From positions 676,701 to 740,700 of the forward strand of contig NW_019028997.1 of assembly GCF_002105155.1 (NCBI RefSeq): a DNA stretch of 64,000 bases, read 5' to 3'. A program made the position numbers and the translations under genes. The notes under the pieces are model-generated. The model worked only from the letters and a program-made list of their open reading frames with translations. It had not been told where the DNA came from and searched no databases. This DNA is from Lobosporangium transversale (lineage: Eukaryota > Mortierellomycota > Mortierellomycetes > Mortierellales > Mortierellaceae). Position 1 is the first letter of the stretch. Each line of letters begins with the position of its first letter. Shown piece by piece: positions 11,564 through 23,228 of the stretch.

Positions 11564-12551
11564 AAATGATAGCTGTCTTGTTTGACCTACAGCTGCGCGT
11601 TGACAGTAATGAGCAAATAAACGCCGTCCTTGTTCTTATGTTCAGACAAATAAACCCGTAGCCTTCATTTATTTACCTTGTGCCAATTGCATGCTTGAGC
11701 AATAGGTTAGATCCGATGAGAGACACGGAGAAAAAGAGAGTTCTCTTTGTCTTTTGAAAAGGTTAAGGCCAAGACCAACCTTGGCGTTGACTACGGCTAC
11801 TCGCTAGCATAGCTTGATCAACAGTAGTGTAGAAGAGTCGACAGACAGAAGCTTGAGTGGAAGAGGAAGACACTGGCGCCATGTATAAGGAAAGTGCGTT
11901 GAATTTGGAATAGAAGAGGAAGCATTTGCAAAAAGAAGTAGCAAGTCGATAGAACATACTAAAATAAGACAAGAGGAAAGAAAACTGCATGATGAGAGTT
12001 AGAGGGAATATCACAAGAAGAAAATGATGTTCATAAAAAAAGAAGAGAACGGAAAGTAGAGCATCGAAGGGTCCAAAGCTGCAGAAAATAAGTGGACAAA
12101 CAATGAACCAAGGCATGGAAATGTGAACAACCACGATGGACACCTTCACGTAAGAAAAAGGGGTAAATATCCAGGACACAGCTGCATCTAATCAATTGTA
12201 GCGTAAAGTTGGTGTAGTATTTTACTGTGGGACTTGACAAAAAACTCTAAACGTCTGAATGAAAAGGTCTCTCTGGTACAGTTCAATGACTGTCGCAGCA
12301 AACATTTGATCGATAAAGCAGTAAGATGAAACTAACCTGTCTCATGGCTGTTCAGCTTTAGTTCAAGCTCCCTATTTGTAGGGGAGGAAAAGCTGACATC
12401 GGAGGATGTTGTTGCTGCCATCATAATGATGCCTTTTGGCTTTTTAAATCAACATTTAAGAAATACTCTCTCTCTGTCCGCAGCACTTTGCCTTTTTTGT
12501 TGTTCTTGGAGCTATTGCTGATAGATCTGGTCGCGTTAGCGTCGGCCCTAT
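11564..12551. other. Intergenic, nothing recognised
   Basis: A hydrophobic open frame on the minus strand (11763-12179) exists, but it has biased composition and no motif. I consider it chance. No repeats or RNA genes seen. Confidence 0.4.
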
Positions 12552-13823
12552 TCAGTGGATGAATATGAGTCTGCACTGCGAGGTCGTCAGGAAATAACTG
12601 AAAGTCGGAAGGAGTACCGCCTCCAGATGTCTTAAAGCAAGGATATCAGCGGGGATGCTATATATGCCAATACGGTACACCACGATAACATCCTCTATCT
12701 CCCTAGCCTCCAAAATCTGTATCTCATACCCAACAAAGAAGAGTCCAAACGTCCGAAAGCTCGTTCTGTCGCCGTTCCCATACTTATTGAGCATGACTTG
12801 GAGATTTGCTGCCATGGATAGCTCTATTTTATGGTAATCATACGCCATAGACCCTCGCTTATTGGGTTTCGCCTATATGATTAGCAGCTCTAGTTAGACC
12901 TCATTTTGAAGTATGGTAGCGTCGTGACAAGCTTCCTCGTTTGATTCCCCCGTCGCTCCGATCATGCGAAGGGTTACCTCCGGAAAGGTCTCCAGAAACA
13001 TCAAGTAGGGGGAATAAATAGCGCTTATGAACCACCTCTCCTGATGGATCTTCCCACCCGACCCGCAGAGTGTCTCCTAATACATGCGAACATATCAGTC
13101 GCTTGTTAGCATTTTAAGTATCGATGATAGAGATGTGAAAGGTTTCAAAACGTATTATACTAACCATCTAATCACACTGCTCAAAGCAAAATCCAGATCG
13201 ACTCTCTCAGAGTCCCCGACAGAGCTAGCCACCATATGGGGGGCAAATTCCAATATCAAGTTGGTGAGCTCCTTGAAATTGGCCGCGCAGGTAAGCGTGT
13301 TCAATGCTATGGCGACATTCATATCATAGTCGTTGGTGAGCTCTTTTTTTTGGAGGCGTTCGCGACTCTCTCTTTTGACTTGCTTATTATCATTTAAAGA
13401 TAATGCGCTGAAGAGCAAGAATGCCGTATCCTCCTTGCCGTACTCGACCGTGGTGGGGGTGGCCAGTTCGGACCACTCCTTTCGCTCAACTTCAGCAGTT
13501 GGCTCGGGAGTATCTCTTCGTGATCACTCCCGGCTCTAGGACATCCTTTCGTGTCCGCTCACCTAGACCACAAATATTAAGCAAGGCAATCAGCACACAT
13601 ATCCCATGATACACAAATACATATGACAGCTTTTGCTTTATCAATAGGCTACTACGGCGGCATACTTCATGACGGAAAGCCTCCGAGGTACATTTGCACT
13701 TATCGGTGATTGCTTTAGGCGTCCAGCTGTTCTCGCTTATTGTGCGGAGGCCAAAGTTCCAGGTATCTTCATTGGAGCCATCAGAGTATTCAAGGAAGGA
13801 AGAGTAACGCCACTTTGAATAAT
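12552..13823 (-). CDS. Multi-exon gene of unknown family (5' end unresolved)
   Basis: Four minus-strand blocks join in one frame: 13823-13563, 13513-13176, 13076-12900 and 12872-12552, separated by short GT..AG gaps (49, 99 and 27 nt). Reading phase is kept across every junction, which is strong evidence of real coding sequence. Visible segments include WNFGLRTISENSW, WSELATPTTVEYG, FKELTNLILEFAPHMV, EEACHDATILQNE and KPNKRGSMAYDY, ending in a block with FGLFFVGYEIQILEAR. I recognise no named domain. My impression is of a lineage-specific family that recurs in Mucoromycota-type genomes, unverified. A TATATATATA lies upstream at about 13914-13924 and ATGTCAACA at about 13895, but I could not join that ATG in frame to the first block. 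The 27-nt last intron is shorter than normal and may signal decay. Confidence 0.6.
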
Positions 13824-13913
13824 CTGTGGTATGAAAGTAAGCGTTAATCCCAAGGTATGTGGATGCTCACCATTTTCCGTACAGAGTATTTGTTGACATC
13901 GTTGATATTATTG

Positions 13914-13924
13914 ATATATATATA
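13914..13924 (-). promoter_or_regulatory. Possible TATA element upstream of the unknown multi-exon gene
   Basis: A TATATATATA run on the minus strand, shortly before a candidate ATG. Placement is reasonable, but AT runs are common here. Confidence 0.35.
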
Positions 13925-14654
13925 GAAATGGGAAGAAAGGATTGATGAAGATAAGGGTGAATATACAGGATGCTAGGTAAGGAACAAGTTCAACAGAAAA
14001 CAGCTGCTTTATAAATATTTTTTTCTTTTATATTTTGTAAAAACAGAAAATATGTCTGCGCAGCACAATTTCTCAATTACCGATTTGATTATTTGTTGAT
14101 GTTTTAACTTTATTTTACTGTATTATTGACTCAGTGACCATTAAAAAAGACGAGGAGGTGATGGTGTTTAACTTTATTTTATTGCATTACTGAAAATATG
14201 TGTACGAACCACAGACACTAAAGCCATTTGTTCGACGATGCATGTGTTAACTTCCTTTCGTTACTACTACTGAAAACATCAATGAAAATAAATTGTTTAT
14301 TTGCATTTAGAGTCTATTTCCAATATATCCTCACGACCTCGTGGGTCCCAGTTATCAAAAAAAAAAAAAAAAAAAAAAAATTGTGAGCCCACTTATCCAC
14401 TAGGAAGGACGAACAATACACTTCCATCCTACAAACCAATTAAGTCACTGATAGGTAAGAGCACAAATCTCACTACCTTCTTCACTGGAACTCCGCGTTC
14501 AACCTCTTATATGATGGGCCAATGTGTCTGGACTTGAAAGCTCTTCGAGACTTGACTTCTATAGCTGACAAACGACGCCTGCTGATTTATTTCGCTTTTG
14601 AAAATAGCAAAGAGCTAGCATGCAAGGCCAGTAAGAAACATATGCAGACAGTGC

Positions 14655-14855
14655 TCCCAATCGACTCGAACATATCGAACTCGAATGGGTTCAAATGCAT
14701 TCGAATCGAAAACGAATCATGGTAAGTTCGAATCGGTTCAAATAAGCCCTTACCTAGCTCGATTCGAATAACGGCCTTAAGTTACAGATCTCTGGGTAAT
14801 TCGAGTTGTTTGATTACTTCGAGTACCGAATGGCTCGAGTGGTTCGAATAGGAGC
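14655..14855. repeat. Cluster of TTCGAA-like motifs
   Basis: About 200 bases contain roughly a dozen TCGAA/TTCGAR/CTCGA units (TTCGAATCG, CTCGATTCGAA, TTCGAGTACC and others), spaced irregularly. This may be a degenerate short-period repeat or a cluster of binding sites. It sits just upstream of the nuclease-like fragment. Confidence 0.45.
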
Positions 14856-14869
14856 ACTGTATCTGGATA

Positions 14870-15079
14870 TTGAAGCGGATGCTTGGGAGTGTAACATCAT
14901 CGGGTGGCAAGAAGGTCGACGTTCTTGTGCAGGCTCTAGAATCTAGTGTTGGCGTGACAGCTAAAATTGAGCTCGCCTGCAATGAGCACAAACCAGAGGA
15001 CGCATCAGATTTATACAACAATGGAGAATCAAGGTCGATCCTACCTGACCTTGAGCAATTATTTGATTTGGATAGTTGA
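14870..15079 (+). pseudogene. Fragment of a nuclease-like fungal gene
   Basis: A short open frame encodes GKKVDVLVQALE followed by IELACNEHKPE. The pattern (G)KKVD, about 20 residues, then hELxxxExK resembles an uncharacterised protein family common in Mucoromycota-type fungi that looks like a PD-(D/E)XK nuclease core. Only this core is present. The rest (N-terminal part and the K...N tail) is missing or shifted, so I call it a remnant. Family assignment rests on memory of the motif and is tentative. Confidence 0.4.
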
Positions 15080-15729
15080 ATGTAACAAGCGCATCTTAAT
15101 GACTGCAAACCCTTAACAACTTTCCTTTTCGGCGTATCCCCCGCTAGGCTTGGACCCAGCCTAGGGTTGAGTCTTGGCGCACATGAATCGAAACAGTCCT
15201 ATACTAGGCTATTTTTTTTTTTTTATATAATACAAAGCTGAACAAGCACGCAGTACTATTTTCACCGACTTTCATAACCTCTTGCTCCACTCTCTGTCTA
15301 GCTTGTTTGAAGCCATCGATAGTGAAAAAACCTCATGGTCTTCCGCCAAATCTTTTAGTGTTTGGATGGTTGGCACCATTGATCGGCAAGCTTGCAGATT
15401 AATCGTGGCTTCGTGGCTTGAGGACGCATCATCGCCCTTCATCTGGAATAGTGACCGATCAGATAAATTATTTTCCCGCGGGGACACAATTCCATATACA
15501 AATGTATATATATATAAATAAATATATATTATTGCATGCTGTATGAATTCAAGGAAAGAGGTAGATCGTAATAAAAAAAAAAAATAAAGGTTCCATTTAT
15601 TAAACAAGTTCGATTGTCGCTTAAATAATTTATACACATTTATACAAGTCAAGTCTATGCGGCCCCTCTTCCTGGTTGGTATAGAGTTTTTTTTTTTTTT
15701 TTTTTTTTTTAGCTTTTTAGCTTCTTCTT
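15080..15729. other. Intergenic with T and A runs
   Basis: T run at about 15212-15222, an AT stretch at 15508-15530, an A run near 15573 and a T run at about 15688-15710 just downstream of the next gene's stop codon. A minus-strand frame around 15280-15470 has protein-like composition but no motif; unresolved. Confidence 0.4.
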
Positions 15730-16062
15730 TTAGAAACCAACAGCAGTCAAGGCGATAACTATTCCTGCAATGGTGAAGACAGAGTTGGCGGCCATCAAAG
15801 AGCTTCCATTCGAGGGATTCGCAGGGTCTTCTTCAGCAGTGGTGGTGGCGGAGGCGCTAGGACGGGTAGGGCTGCCACCATTACCAGGGTTAATAAGAGG
15901 GGGATTGGAGCGGGTAGGCTGCGGTCCTGAGGGAGCCGACGGTTTCTGCGAGACCGTCACTGCGGCTGGTCCAATAGCAGGAACAGGGTCAGCAGCGATG
16001 GAGAAAGAAGGTAAAGTCAAGGCCAAGATGGCAATTGCAGTGTAGGAGGCAGAGAACTTCAT
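15730..16062 (-). CDS. Small Ser/Pro-rich surface protein with GPI-type ends
   Basis: A 110-aa protein starting at the Met of MKFSASYTAIAILALTL, a signal peptide ending about residue 22. The longer open frame upstream is low-complexity leader. The mature region is rich in Pro, Ser, Thr and Ala (PSAPSGPQPTRSNPPL) and would be O-glycosylated. The C-terminus ends in a hydrophobic stretch of about 17 residues (VFTIAGIVIALTAVGF) after NGSS, the arrangement of a GPI-attachment signal. This fits a small wall or plasma-membrane protein. It lies in the same orientation as, and downstream of, the copper-fist gene. No enzymatic motif. Confidence 0.7.
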   Translation of the reverse strand: MKFSASYTAIAILALTLPSFSIAADPVPAIGPAAVTVSQKPSAPSGPQPTRSNPPLINPGNGGSPTRPSASATTTAEEDPANPSNGSSLMAANSVFTIAGIVIALTAVGF

Positions 16063-17106
16063 TTTAAAAATTGATTGAAATGTATGATAGAGAGGAGAAG
16101 AAGAAGAAAAAAGAGAGAGAAAAAAAGAAAAAAAAAGAAAGAAAGAAAGAAGGAAAGAAAAACGAAAAGAAGAAAGGATGGATGGAAGGATAGGCGAAGA
16201 AGAATAAGGTCCTTTTATGTCTTCGCCACTCTGATCCATTTTTTTTTTTTGGTAATCTCCCAAGGAGAGCTTTGCACTAAATCTTTCTAGAATATGTACG
16301 TTGTTTGTGTGTTTCCCTGTCTCTGGGTTGGAGTTCCCATGCACCTTTTATTCTTAAATAAGATGAATGTTTTTTTTTTTTATTCTTTTGACTTTAACGG
16401 ACGTATTGTCAAGATCATGGTTAATACATCTATTGATACGTTGTAAACAGGGAACGCTGCGATAAAATGCTATAAAATATACTCAATTGTTCGTTGTAAT
16501 TATACATGTACGTTGCCTGCTTCTTTGAACTGTAAAAGAAAAAAAGAGTTGGATCGAAATGAACAGGAAGGCGGTGTTCTCTTTCCCCCCTTTTTTCTTT
16601 TTTTTTTTTTTTTTTTTCTGTACCATCTTTTTTTTTTCTATTGCTTCTTTTTCTTCTTTTTTTCTGATTAACATCTGCAGTAGTGGGGAACGGAAAGAAG
16701 GTCAAGGGACAATCGGACATTATAGACAGACAATGCTCCTGTTCCTCTCCCCTTCCTCCTTCCTTCCTTCATCTTAAAAGGACCAGCTGCTGACTTGTCG
16801 ATGTTTTAGCAGCTAATGCGTAGTCTAATACCTGGTCATAATAACCACTCTGTTCCTATCTCTCTCCTTTTTTTTTCATGGGAGAGAAATGCTTTTAAAT
16901 AGGGTTTTGACCGAGGCCTTCTCTTTCTTTCACTTTCTTGTCTATCTCAACGGTTTATATTTTAAAGGCCACGTGCCATTGTAAAATAGAAATACATTAA
17001 TTCGTTTTAAATAGGATTGCTGGTTTTATTTTTTTTCTTTCTTTCTAAAACAAAAAAAATATTTATATTATCTACATGCTAAGAGTGTAAAAGTATTGTG
17101 TGAGGT

Positions 17107-17159
<53 letters not shown>

Positions 17160-17431
17160 TAGAAAGAGTGTGTAAGAGAGAGTGTGTGTGCAGTGGAAAT
17201 AGGCTGAGAAAAGAAAGAAACAGTAGAAGAAGAATGTAGCGTACTAGTAAGGACAAGAAAGACCTCGTAGTAAACAAAATAATGTACACAACGAAAACAG
17301 AGAAGAAATAAAAGTATAATTGAGGGGGGAAAATAAACTGACTCTATGCTATTCCACTAAAAGTATCTCCCCCTCCTTGTTTGCAAAAAGTGGTATGTGG
17401 TAGAAAGAAAAAAGAAATCATGGCCCAACGG
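16063..17431. other. Intergenic: low-complexity promoter and 3' flank
   Basis: A GAAA-rich tract (16097-16175) covers the 5' flank of the surface-protein gene on the minus strand. T runs occur near 16241, 16370 and 16598. A T21/A30 palindrome lies at 17106-17156 downstream of the copper-fist gene. TACATGTAC occurs at 16503. No gene seen. Confidence 0.45.
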
Positions 17432-17773
17432 TCATGATCTCCGCACACCAACACTGTTCATACTCAATTCAATACTGTCCGCTCGAATCTCATCCACGAA
17501 GCTCCAGTCTTCATTATCCAAAAAGTTCAGCTGGAGTTGATTCAGGCTAGGCATACTCGACTGTAACTGTTGGAGCTGCATCTGTTCTTGCTCCATGATC
17601 TGCAACTGCAACTTTTGCTCCTCATCAATTTCTTCCCGGAAACGACGTCTCAAACTAAGTCGCTGTTGCATTTGTTGAGCCAGTTGCATCTGTTGTTGCT
17701 GTTGCTTTAGTAATGCATTCTCTGTTAATAGTACCGGATCATTCTGATTAAAGTACTGCTGCTCTTGCTGTCT

Positions 17774-17812
<39 letters not shown>

Positions 17813-20578
17813 CTGTTGCTGTTGTTGCTGTTGTTGCTGTTGTTGCTGTTGTTGCTGTTGTTGTTGACTGTATAATGGCGAATTGACACGGCTTATGTCA
17901 TTGGAATGACTCCGCTGTTGCATAGTGAGCAAACTCATTGTTTGCGGCAGTGGCTGTGTTGGAACAAACGTTGTCCCATTAAAGCTCGACATGTCCATGC
18001 CCATGCTCATGCCCATTTTCATAGACATGGCCATATTCATATTCATACCGAGCTCTGGTTGCTTTGCATTCATATCCTGACGCTGCGAGTTCCCATGATT
18101 GACTTCTTCCTTCATCATCCTGGCCTGGTACTCTCCCACAAACTGGCACATGTCACGGAAACATTCAGTACAGTCTACAGTGGGGCGACCACAGCCACAA
18201 CCGCAAATCAGGACACCATTATCACCCAACAGAGTGGGATGCTGCATCTGGGCTGCCTCCAGACTGGAGAGCCCTACCCCACTAAGCTCCTGTTTCAAAG
18301 CCTGTCGTGCATCCACACTCGAATTGCCTTCGTTCATCCCATTCTGGACCAAGTTCAAGGCGGCGCTGAGATTCAGAGCCTGAGCACTCGTGAGCGTCTT
18401 GTCGTTATCAAACATCATGTCCTTGTTCATATCCGTGTCACTACCGACGCCATCCTGTTTTGATCCGTCCATATTTGATTTTAGCATACCTCGGTTGTTT
18501 GGATAGGCAAGACACCCAGGACAGGCGCAAAGCTCACCACAGCAACACATACTAGCAGAAATAGCACATCCACATCCGTCTCGTGGAATAAGCTCATCAT
18601 CACCAAACTCGCTTCTGCTGGCAGAGGATGAATAGGATAGAATGGATGAAGCAGGGGATGATGCGATATCTCCAATCTTTCCAGAGCCACAACATCCCTT
18701 CTTGAGAGATGTGGTCGAAGAAACAGGAAGGTTATATAGACTCGAGGTACTGGAAGCTGGGCCGGGGGAAGAGTAAGGGTGATTGGGAGGTGTAGGCACA
18801 GCAGGAGATGAGGTGGTGGAGAACGTTGACAAGGCAGAATAGAGCATTCGAATTTCATCCGCAGATGCACTCTCCATCGGGTTCAACGGTGTAGTCCCGT
18901 TCATAATGTCATCCATGATCTTTTTAGAGTCCGAAGGGTTCAGCAAATCCATTTCCTCCAAATCATCTGAAGCATTACTGACAGCATAATTGGACATGTT
19001 GTCGGGAAAGAAAGGATAGGACGAAGATGAAGGCTGATAATGGTCGCTATCATAATCAGAAGAGCTAGTATAATCAAAGCACAGGTTGGACTGCATCTGA
19101 GTAAATTGTGGCAAGGATGAGGACGAGGGTGAGGGCGAGTGCTCTGAACTGACAGACGATGAGAGGGTCTGGACTAGTAAGGAAGAAGATCCGTTGGCAT
19201 AAATCCGGTTCCCGTTCATCCCATTGACATTCATTCCATTGATATTCATTCCATGAGACACAAGACCATCGGAACTCTGGATAGTCTGTCCACTGTGGGC
19301 ATGAAGCGGAAATGACATAGGTGGAACCGATTCTTGAGAGGGCTGAAGCAGACCGGGTTGACCGAAATCCAAGCATGTGGTGCCTTGTTGGTGATCGGAT
19401 ATATATGTCTTGGTTGCACCATTGGTGGGCGACGAGCCCTTGAATGGCTTGACGGCGGATTGAGCGGCGTGATTACGGCAGTGGGAACAGATGAGGCCAT
19501 CGTGGCAGCTGCATAGAGCGACACCTGGAAGGAGAACAGGCGCTTAAGTAAATGAGGACGATTTTTTTTCTTTTTTGTATAAAACATGGCATTTGGTCAC
19601 CATAGATAATAATTAATTCAACACGCTCCTGTCCGCAGCTGGTGCTCATAGTCCCCTGGACAGAGGCGTGGCAGAGAGCACGCGGAAGGAGCGAGTGAAT
19701 GCATGATTGAATGTCTACCTCCATTGGACGATTTTACGTCCGCGCTGTCCTGAGGACTACAGCCTTGAGTCGAGACGGACCGGAGGAGGTTCTCACCACC
19801 GATTGCTGCCGACATTGACAGGCGACCATCGTGGCTGAGTGATTTCGCACGTTTCAGACCGTTGGCGACAGCAGCAGCTCCTGTCGTTGAGCAGGTTGGC
19901 AAGGCCAGTGAACAAATAAATAAATGAATAAAACGAAAAGGAACACATGAACATGAAGCACTCAATCCAACCTTCCCTCCTATCAAAAGGCTCATCAACC
20001 AAGAAACAAAAAAGATACGGAATGGAATGATTAAAAGCCGGCAAACATACCTTCCTCTCGGCCACATATACAGCGGGCACTGACATGTTTTGCCTTGCGT
20101 AATTCTTTGCAGTGAGGACATTGGGTGGAAGGGCGACCTTTCTTTTTGATCTCATGCAAGGGACGTTCACTGATTGGGATAGATGACAAGAATAGTGTGG
20201 AAATCAGTCAGTCATTAGGAGAAACACGGAGGAAAAGATAAAGAGAGGAAATAAAGATGTAGGGGGGCAAATACGGAGTATTATTTGGATATTTACCCAT
20301 GATTACATGTTGTCGAACGATGACCCTTGATACAGGTCGCACTAATAACAAAAAAACGAGTGATACTTTGTCAGTCCCATCATGCGGCACACACACAAGG
20401 TATATCATCCTCCTCCTTGTTCTTTTCATGTTCACCAATTAGCTTGTAATTTCATCACATAAGTAAGAGGATAGGGTGACATTTGATCCAGGCACGGATA
20501 TCATCCATGACTCCTATCGTTAGTAGAAGCTATTATGACTACTTACCATGCAAACTTTTGGCCGTTTACAAAGATCAT
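17432..20578 (-). CDS. Copper-fist transcription factor with three Cys clusters and polyQ
   Basis: Five exons on the minus strand: 20578-20547, 20341-20297, 20169-20051, 19880-19719 and 19524-17432; 816 aa with all phases matching. Residues 1-65 form a copper-fist domain: MIFVNGQKFACATC, C-x2-C-x8-C-x-H zinc ligands (Cys11, Cys14, Cys23, His25) and the KKGRPSTQCPHC minor-groove motif. Members (Ace1, Mac1, Cuf1 types) bind DNA and switch copper or iron uptake genes according to Cu(I). Three further Cys clusters follow, at about 124-135 (CSCHDGLICSHC), 437-457 (CGC...CCCGELCACPGC) and 560-579 (CGCGCGRP...CTEC), likely Cu(I)-binding regulatory elements. A long Gln run occurs at about 675-710, with Met/Asn-rich stretches. 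Nuclear; copper-sensing type is inferred from the Cys clusters. Confidence 0.92.
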
Positions 20579-21142
20579 GACGAGTTATAAATAAAGAGAT
20601 AGTGGGGGAGGTTCTCGATATCAGTGGCCGAATGAACTTTTTTTTTTTTTTTTTTTTTTTTCTTTTCTTTTAATGATAATAACAGGCTGGTATTTTGTAT
20701 CAAAAGAGAGAGAGAGAGAGAGTTGATTGTTCTTGAGCGAAACAGATACACACACTTGAGTAGGTTATGAGTTTCTTGTGAAGAATTACTTGTAAAGGAG
20801 TTGAGACTCGGGGTTTTTGTTTGTTCTTCCTATTATGTTCCTTATTATTTTTTTTTTTACACAGATATATGTATTACAAATATCACACACGATGATTGAT
20901 CTAAAGTCTACACCTTTTTTTTTCTCTTTTCTTTTTTTTCTTTTTACAGAGTGAATTAGAGTCCTGAACAATGAGTAGAGAAAGTGGAAGGGAAGGGAGG
21001 AGTTTCTTGTTTGTTTGTGTCTTTGAAAGAGTTTTAGAGAGCAGGAGAACAAGGAGTTGGAAGAGAGCGAGTGAGAAGAGGTAGCAGTAGAGAGGTTAAA
21101 GTGTCGGTAGATGCATATGAATGAAGAGTGAGAACGAGAGCG

Positions 21143-21145
<3 letters not shown>

Positions 21146-21181
<36 letters not shown>
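21146..21181. repeat. (GA)n microsatellite
   Basis: An uninterrupted GA run of about 18 units inside a larger purine-rich tract (21128-21280). Confidence 0.9.
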
Positions 21182-21184
<3 letters not shown>

Positions 21185-21704
21185 AAGAGAGGGGAAGTGA
21201 GTAAGAAACAAGAAGGATTGGATGGAAGAAAAAGAAAGAGAGAAAAGAGAACGAGAAAAAGAGAGAGGAAAAGGGCTGAAGGGCAGTGCTTGGGAAGTAC
21301 GAGGATGAGTGTACTGATTAAACAAGTGGAACACAGCAAGCACAACTGGGAATAATTTTTTCAAGTCAGTCAGAGCCAACAGTGCAGCGCCAAAAAAAGG
21401 AAAAAAAAAAAAAAAAAAAAAAAAAAGGGAGTTAAGGAAAATGAGAGAACCCGAGATGCTAACCAAGGCAAACTGGGGGTGTTGGTCCTGAAACAGGCAC
21501 CAACGGAGTGAAGAGGATGCTATTAAGAGTAGGGGGGGAGGGGGGAGGTGAATGAAAGAAAAAGAAAAAGTGGGAAGGAGATGAAAGTGATGAATCAAAG
21601 ATGTGAGATTCAAAAAATAAAAAAAAAATAAGCGATGAGAGAGTGTATGTTTGTGAGAGTTAAAGAAAGCAATAAGCCTCCGAAGGAGAAGAAAAGAGTC
21701 AGGC

Positions 21705-21708
<4 letters not shown>

Positions 21709-21755
<47 letters not shown>
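21709..21755. repeat. (GA)n microsatellite
   Basis: A second long GA run, about 23 units, 500 bases from the first. Confidence 0.9.
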
Positions 21756-21757
<2 letters not shown>

Positions 21758-22146
21758 GAAAAGACGTGCAAATTCACAATCAAGTTCAATCATTTTGACA
21801 ACAGGACAGGTCAATCAACAATCAACAATAAAAACTATAATTTACATTGACACATTAATATTTTAGCCACTTGGACAGCATCGAAAAAAAACGATCAGAC
21901 ATCCCATCAATGTCGTGGTCATCCAAATGGTTTACACATGTTTACTATCCCATCACAAAGTGAAAAGATAGGTCAAAAACGAGCAAAGTCAAACCGCATC
22001 AGAATAATAGCCACAGCCATTTTTGTATTAGTGAACCATTCTTGATTACGCTAATCAAATAAAAAGAACAAACAAATATAAAAACCATTGTTTCAGGAAC
22101 GTTGCTTTGTTTTATAAGAAGAAACTACTCAGTCTTATATAATGTA

Positions 22147-22186
22147 ATCATTGTTCATTGTTCATTGTTCATTGTTCATTGTTCAT
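22147..22186. repeat. 9-bp tandem repeat TTGTTCATT
   Basis: About four and a half head-to-tail copies of ATTGTTCAT-type units. Confidence 0.85.
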
Positions 22187-22729
22187 ACTCATGTTTCTAT
22201 TGCAGGGAAAGCTGGGTGGAAACATCAAAATGCGTAAGAAACTTTTTTCTTTGTATTGTATAGAAAAGCAGACCTATGCACATGCATACGTATCTGTGTA
22301 TACTTGCCCCATTCATTCTCTTCTTTTTTCCTTTTGCTATACTCTCAGTTATACAAAAGATGTAAAAAGCACTTTTTTTCTTATCATCTTTCTTTTCTTT
22401 TTTTGCTCTACAAGTCGGTGAGGGTGCTCAAAAGAATGCTCAATCTTAATGGATCTAAAGTGAATTACAACTCATCAAAAAATAAAAAAAAGAGGGCTGG
22501 GTCTTCTCAGTAATTGCCAGCAAATGATATCCCTTTTTTTTTTTTTTGTATATTTAGTTTGAGACGCCTACCTGCGGCGGGAGAAGCGCGGAGTAAACGC
22601 TTCAGGGAATACATGTTCATGTACATGTACACAGGACAGGGTGTCTTACAGACTGACGTTAACAAAATACAAAGTTGGCGGTAATTCAGTAAATATAAAT
22701 TATAAACGTACATGTACACAGGGACATAG

Positions 22730-22830
22730 ACTATTATATATAATAGTATATATATTATGATTATATATAATAAATATATACATATTATATATATTACATA
22801 TAATATTTTATAAATATAATAAATATGATA
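22730..22830. repeat. AT-only satellite stretch
   Basis: About 100 bases of nearly pure TATATAAT-type sequence that can form alternating hairpins. No coding potential. Confidence 0.7.
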
Positions 22831-23193
22831 GATATGGAGATATGGAGATAGATGTATACACCGTGCTTCATATAAATATACGTTATGATAAACCTAAAAA
22901 ATAATCCACATGCGCCTCATACAAATAATAAAGATGCACATGCACTCAATTTGATCTGAACAAAAGTGGACTCATTTAAACCTGCAGGATTGATTCTGAT
23001 TTTGATTTTTTTGATTATGATTTTTTGATTTTGATTTGGTTGAAATACAACAATAAAAAAGAAGAAGAAAAAAAGTGGGTTTCCGTGGACTATTTATGCG
23101 TTTTTTTTCTTTTTTTTTTGTCCTCACTCAATAATATAGATATACTACACTTTGGTATCGCGAGGGATTTATTTGATGCAGAACCCTTGATGA

Positions 23194-23228
<35 letters not shown>

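Noticed and set aside
11763..12179. 138-aa hydrophobic minus-strand frame
   Set aside because: Phe/Leu/Ser-rich translation of purine-rich DNA, no family motif and no splice partners.
20786..21814. 342-aa open frame on the minus strand
   Set aside because: Composition is dominated by Ser/Leu/Phe encoded by (GA)n and poly-purine DNA; no motif, and other strands give equally long shadows.
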